Assembly (NCBI GenBank): GCA_948146395.1
Contig: OX411543.1
Span: 35,855,058 to 35,919,057 of the forward strand
Source: Fragum whitleyi
Lineage: Eukaryota > Mollusca > Bivalvia > Cardiida > Cardiidae
Direction of reading: 5' to 3'
DNA length: 64,000 nucleotides
The notes beneath the pieces were generated by a model. The model was given only the letters and a program-made list of their open reading frames with translations, had not been told where the DNA came from and did no database searches. How positions within the stretch are numbered: the stretch's first letter is position 1; each line of letters opens with the position of its first letter. The position numbers were made by a program, and so were the translations under genes. Shown one piece after another: positions 55,801 to 58,800 of the stretch.

Positions 55801-58800
55801 TAAAACAACTTTATACCTAGAGACAAGACAATCAGTAAGAGAATAGTCTTGCCTCGGATTACATTGCACACGCACACACCTATATCCCTGAAGAAATGAC
55901 AGTTATATCAGTCAATCAAATCTTTATTTACAAGGAGATAAGAAAATCAATCAGATATCAGTGCAGCAATAACTGTACATGGCAGTCTCTGATCTATACA
56001 CTCCTCACAACTCTGAAGTGGCCACTTGCCTCTTAAGTCTTAGGGAAAAAGTTCTGCTTGAATTCAAAGCATTTAAACTTGAATGGTGAGGCTTAATCAT
56101 TCACAAAAAATTAAAAAGTATGCAAAGAATTTTCAGCAGAAATGTTCCGATATTAGATGAACATAAGAGGACCCTCTATTTTAAAGTTGACATTGATGGA
56201 TGGATATTTTTAAATTTTTCTTGCTACAATTAAGAATGTTTCTAAAGTTGTGACATTTCTTGGAGATTTTAAGGGTGTTCAGGACATTAAATCCTGATAT
56301 CAATTGGTTAAAATGTAAAAAAAAAACCCTTAAAATTCACCATTTTTGTGACTTTTACATTGAGGCTGATTTAATTTCACTTTGAAAATTTCCAAATGCA
56401 AGCTTATACAAAACAATTGGAAAAGAGAACATGAATGAAACTTCTTTTGCTAGAAAAGTTGAAATTTTATTCAGACAAATGACATACTATGAAAAGAAGA
56501 AAAATGTGAGGTGGCTCCTTCAAATTTTAAATTTGTTTATATCTAGAGACAAAGCATTCTGTGAGATATCAGTCTTATTATCAGTATACATAGCAGTCAC
56601 ACCTCTATATATTTTTAGACAAAACAGTCAGAATTCAGTCTTGCAATAAGTACATATGACATGTACACATCTAAATACTTCAAGAGACAAGACAGTCAGT
56701 CAGATATCAGTTTTGCAAGAAATTTATATTTCATTCACACATCTATATGCATCAAGACTAGACAGTCTGGCAAACCGGTTAACATTGCAGTCACACATCT
56801 ATATACCTAAAGACTAGACAGGCTCTCAGATAACAGTCATACAAGAACTTTACATGGCAGTCACACATATATATACATCAGGACAAGACAGTCAAAGAAT
56901 CGTATGGCAATCAGCTTTAATAACAATCACACATCAATATTCCTAAAACAACAAGACAGTCAGACATAATTCTGGCAATCAGTCCATTGGCAGTCACACA
57001 ACTATATACCTAACTACAAGACAGTAAGTCAGAAAATGGTCAAACAAGAAGTTACATGGCAGTCACCCATCTATATACCTAGAAACAAGACAGTCAGTCA
57101 TAGGACAGTCTGGCATTCCATTTAATGACAGTCACACTTCTATATACATCAGGACAAGGAAGTCAGTCAGATAAGTCAAGCAAGAAGTTACGTGGCAGTC
57201 ACACATCTTTATACCAAATGACAAGACAGTCATTCATAGGACAGTGGCAATCAGTCTACAGTACAGCCACACATCTACATACAGAAGGACATGACAGTCA
57301 AATAGATAACAGTTAATCAAGAAGATGTATGGTAGTTACAAATCTACATACTACATACTTTCTGAATGTTTTCGTAATTTTTATTTCAATTTCTTACTTT
57401 AATTAAATAAGACGTAAATAGGGAATCATTTGTCATAGTTTAAAATTTTTGGAAGAGTTTGTACGGACATAGCTTATTTTCAAAAAGAATTGCGAGTGAA
57501 AAGTGACCTGACATCAACACCAAAATGTTAATTCCGTTTATTTCTCGAATTTTGTAATGATCATGAGTCGATCACAATCCTAAACATTTCAGATAATTTG
57601 GAAAAAATATAATAATGTCAAATAGAGAAGTTTTTCTTAAGTTACCGTGAATATTCAAAGAAAATCAGGCTTATTAGAGGATTAAAAATGGTATATTGGA
57701 GTTACAACGAACGAAGTTGTCCCAATTGATCCTCAATATTATCCAAACATCAAAGCCTAGCATCTGTCTCTATACTTTCCTAGAAAGACTTTTCATAAAG
57801 AAATTGAAGACAAAATTGAATCCCAAATGGAATGGGGATACTTTATGCAAGTAAATTTATTAGGCACAGAAAGGCATGCGAGCAAATGGAAACTAAGTAT
57901 AAAAGAGTTTATAATGATGTCACATTCAACGTTCTTATTCCACCGCCTACGTGCGGGGTCTGTGTATCTGATAAGACACTATATAGCCACTATATAACTA
58001 ACAAATTTGAAAATTTCAATATTTATTACACAGATGGTGAATAAAATAGATGTATAACTTTTATTTTGATAGTCATCTTTTCTGCAGATTTATAACCCCA
58101 TTTTACGAACTTCTGGATCAACCCTCGTATGGCAGTCACACATCTGTAAACCTAAACCTAGAAACAAGACAATCAGAGATTAGTCTTGCAATCAGTTTTC
58201 TTTGCAGTCACACATCTCTTACCTTAAGACAAGATAGTCAAGCAGATAACACTGAAGCAAGAAGTTAAATGGCAGTCACACATCTTTATACCTAGAGACA
58301 AGACAGTCAGTCAGAGAAAAGTCTTGCAACCAGTTTACATTGCACACACACATCTATATCCCTGAAGATATGACTGATATCAGTCAATCAAATCTTTATT
58401 TACAAGGGGATAAGAAAGTCAATCAGATATCAGTGCAGTAATAACTTTACATGGCAGTCTCTAGTCTAAACACTCCTCACAACTCTGAAGTGGCCACTTT
58501 CCTCTTCAGTCTTAGGAAAAAAGTGCTTCTTGAATTGGAAGCATTTAAACTTGAATGGTGAAAAAATTAAAATGTAGACAAAGAATTTTCAGCAGAAATG
58601 TTCTAATATTAGATGAATGTAAGAGGACCCTCAATTTTAAAGATGACATTGATGGTTGGGTATATTTTATATTTCTTGTTATAATAAGGAATGTTTCTAA
58701 AGTTGTGACATTTATTGGAGTTTTTAAAGGGTGTTCAGGACATTAAATCCTGATATCAATGATATCAATTAGTCAAAATGTAAAAAAAAAAACAAAAAAA

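Noticed and set aside
57832..58044. 70-codon frame in the satellite island as a gene
   Set aside because: No recognisable domain, no splice or promoter context, and a length expected by chance in AT-rich sequence.
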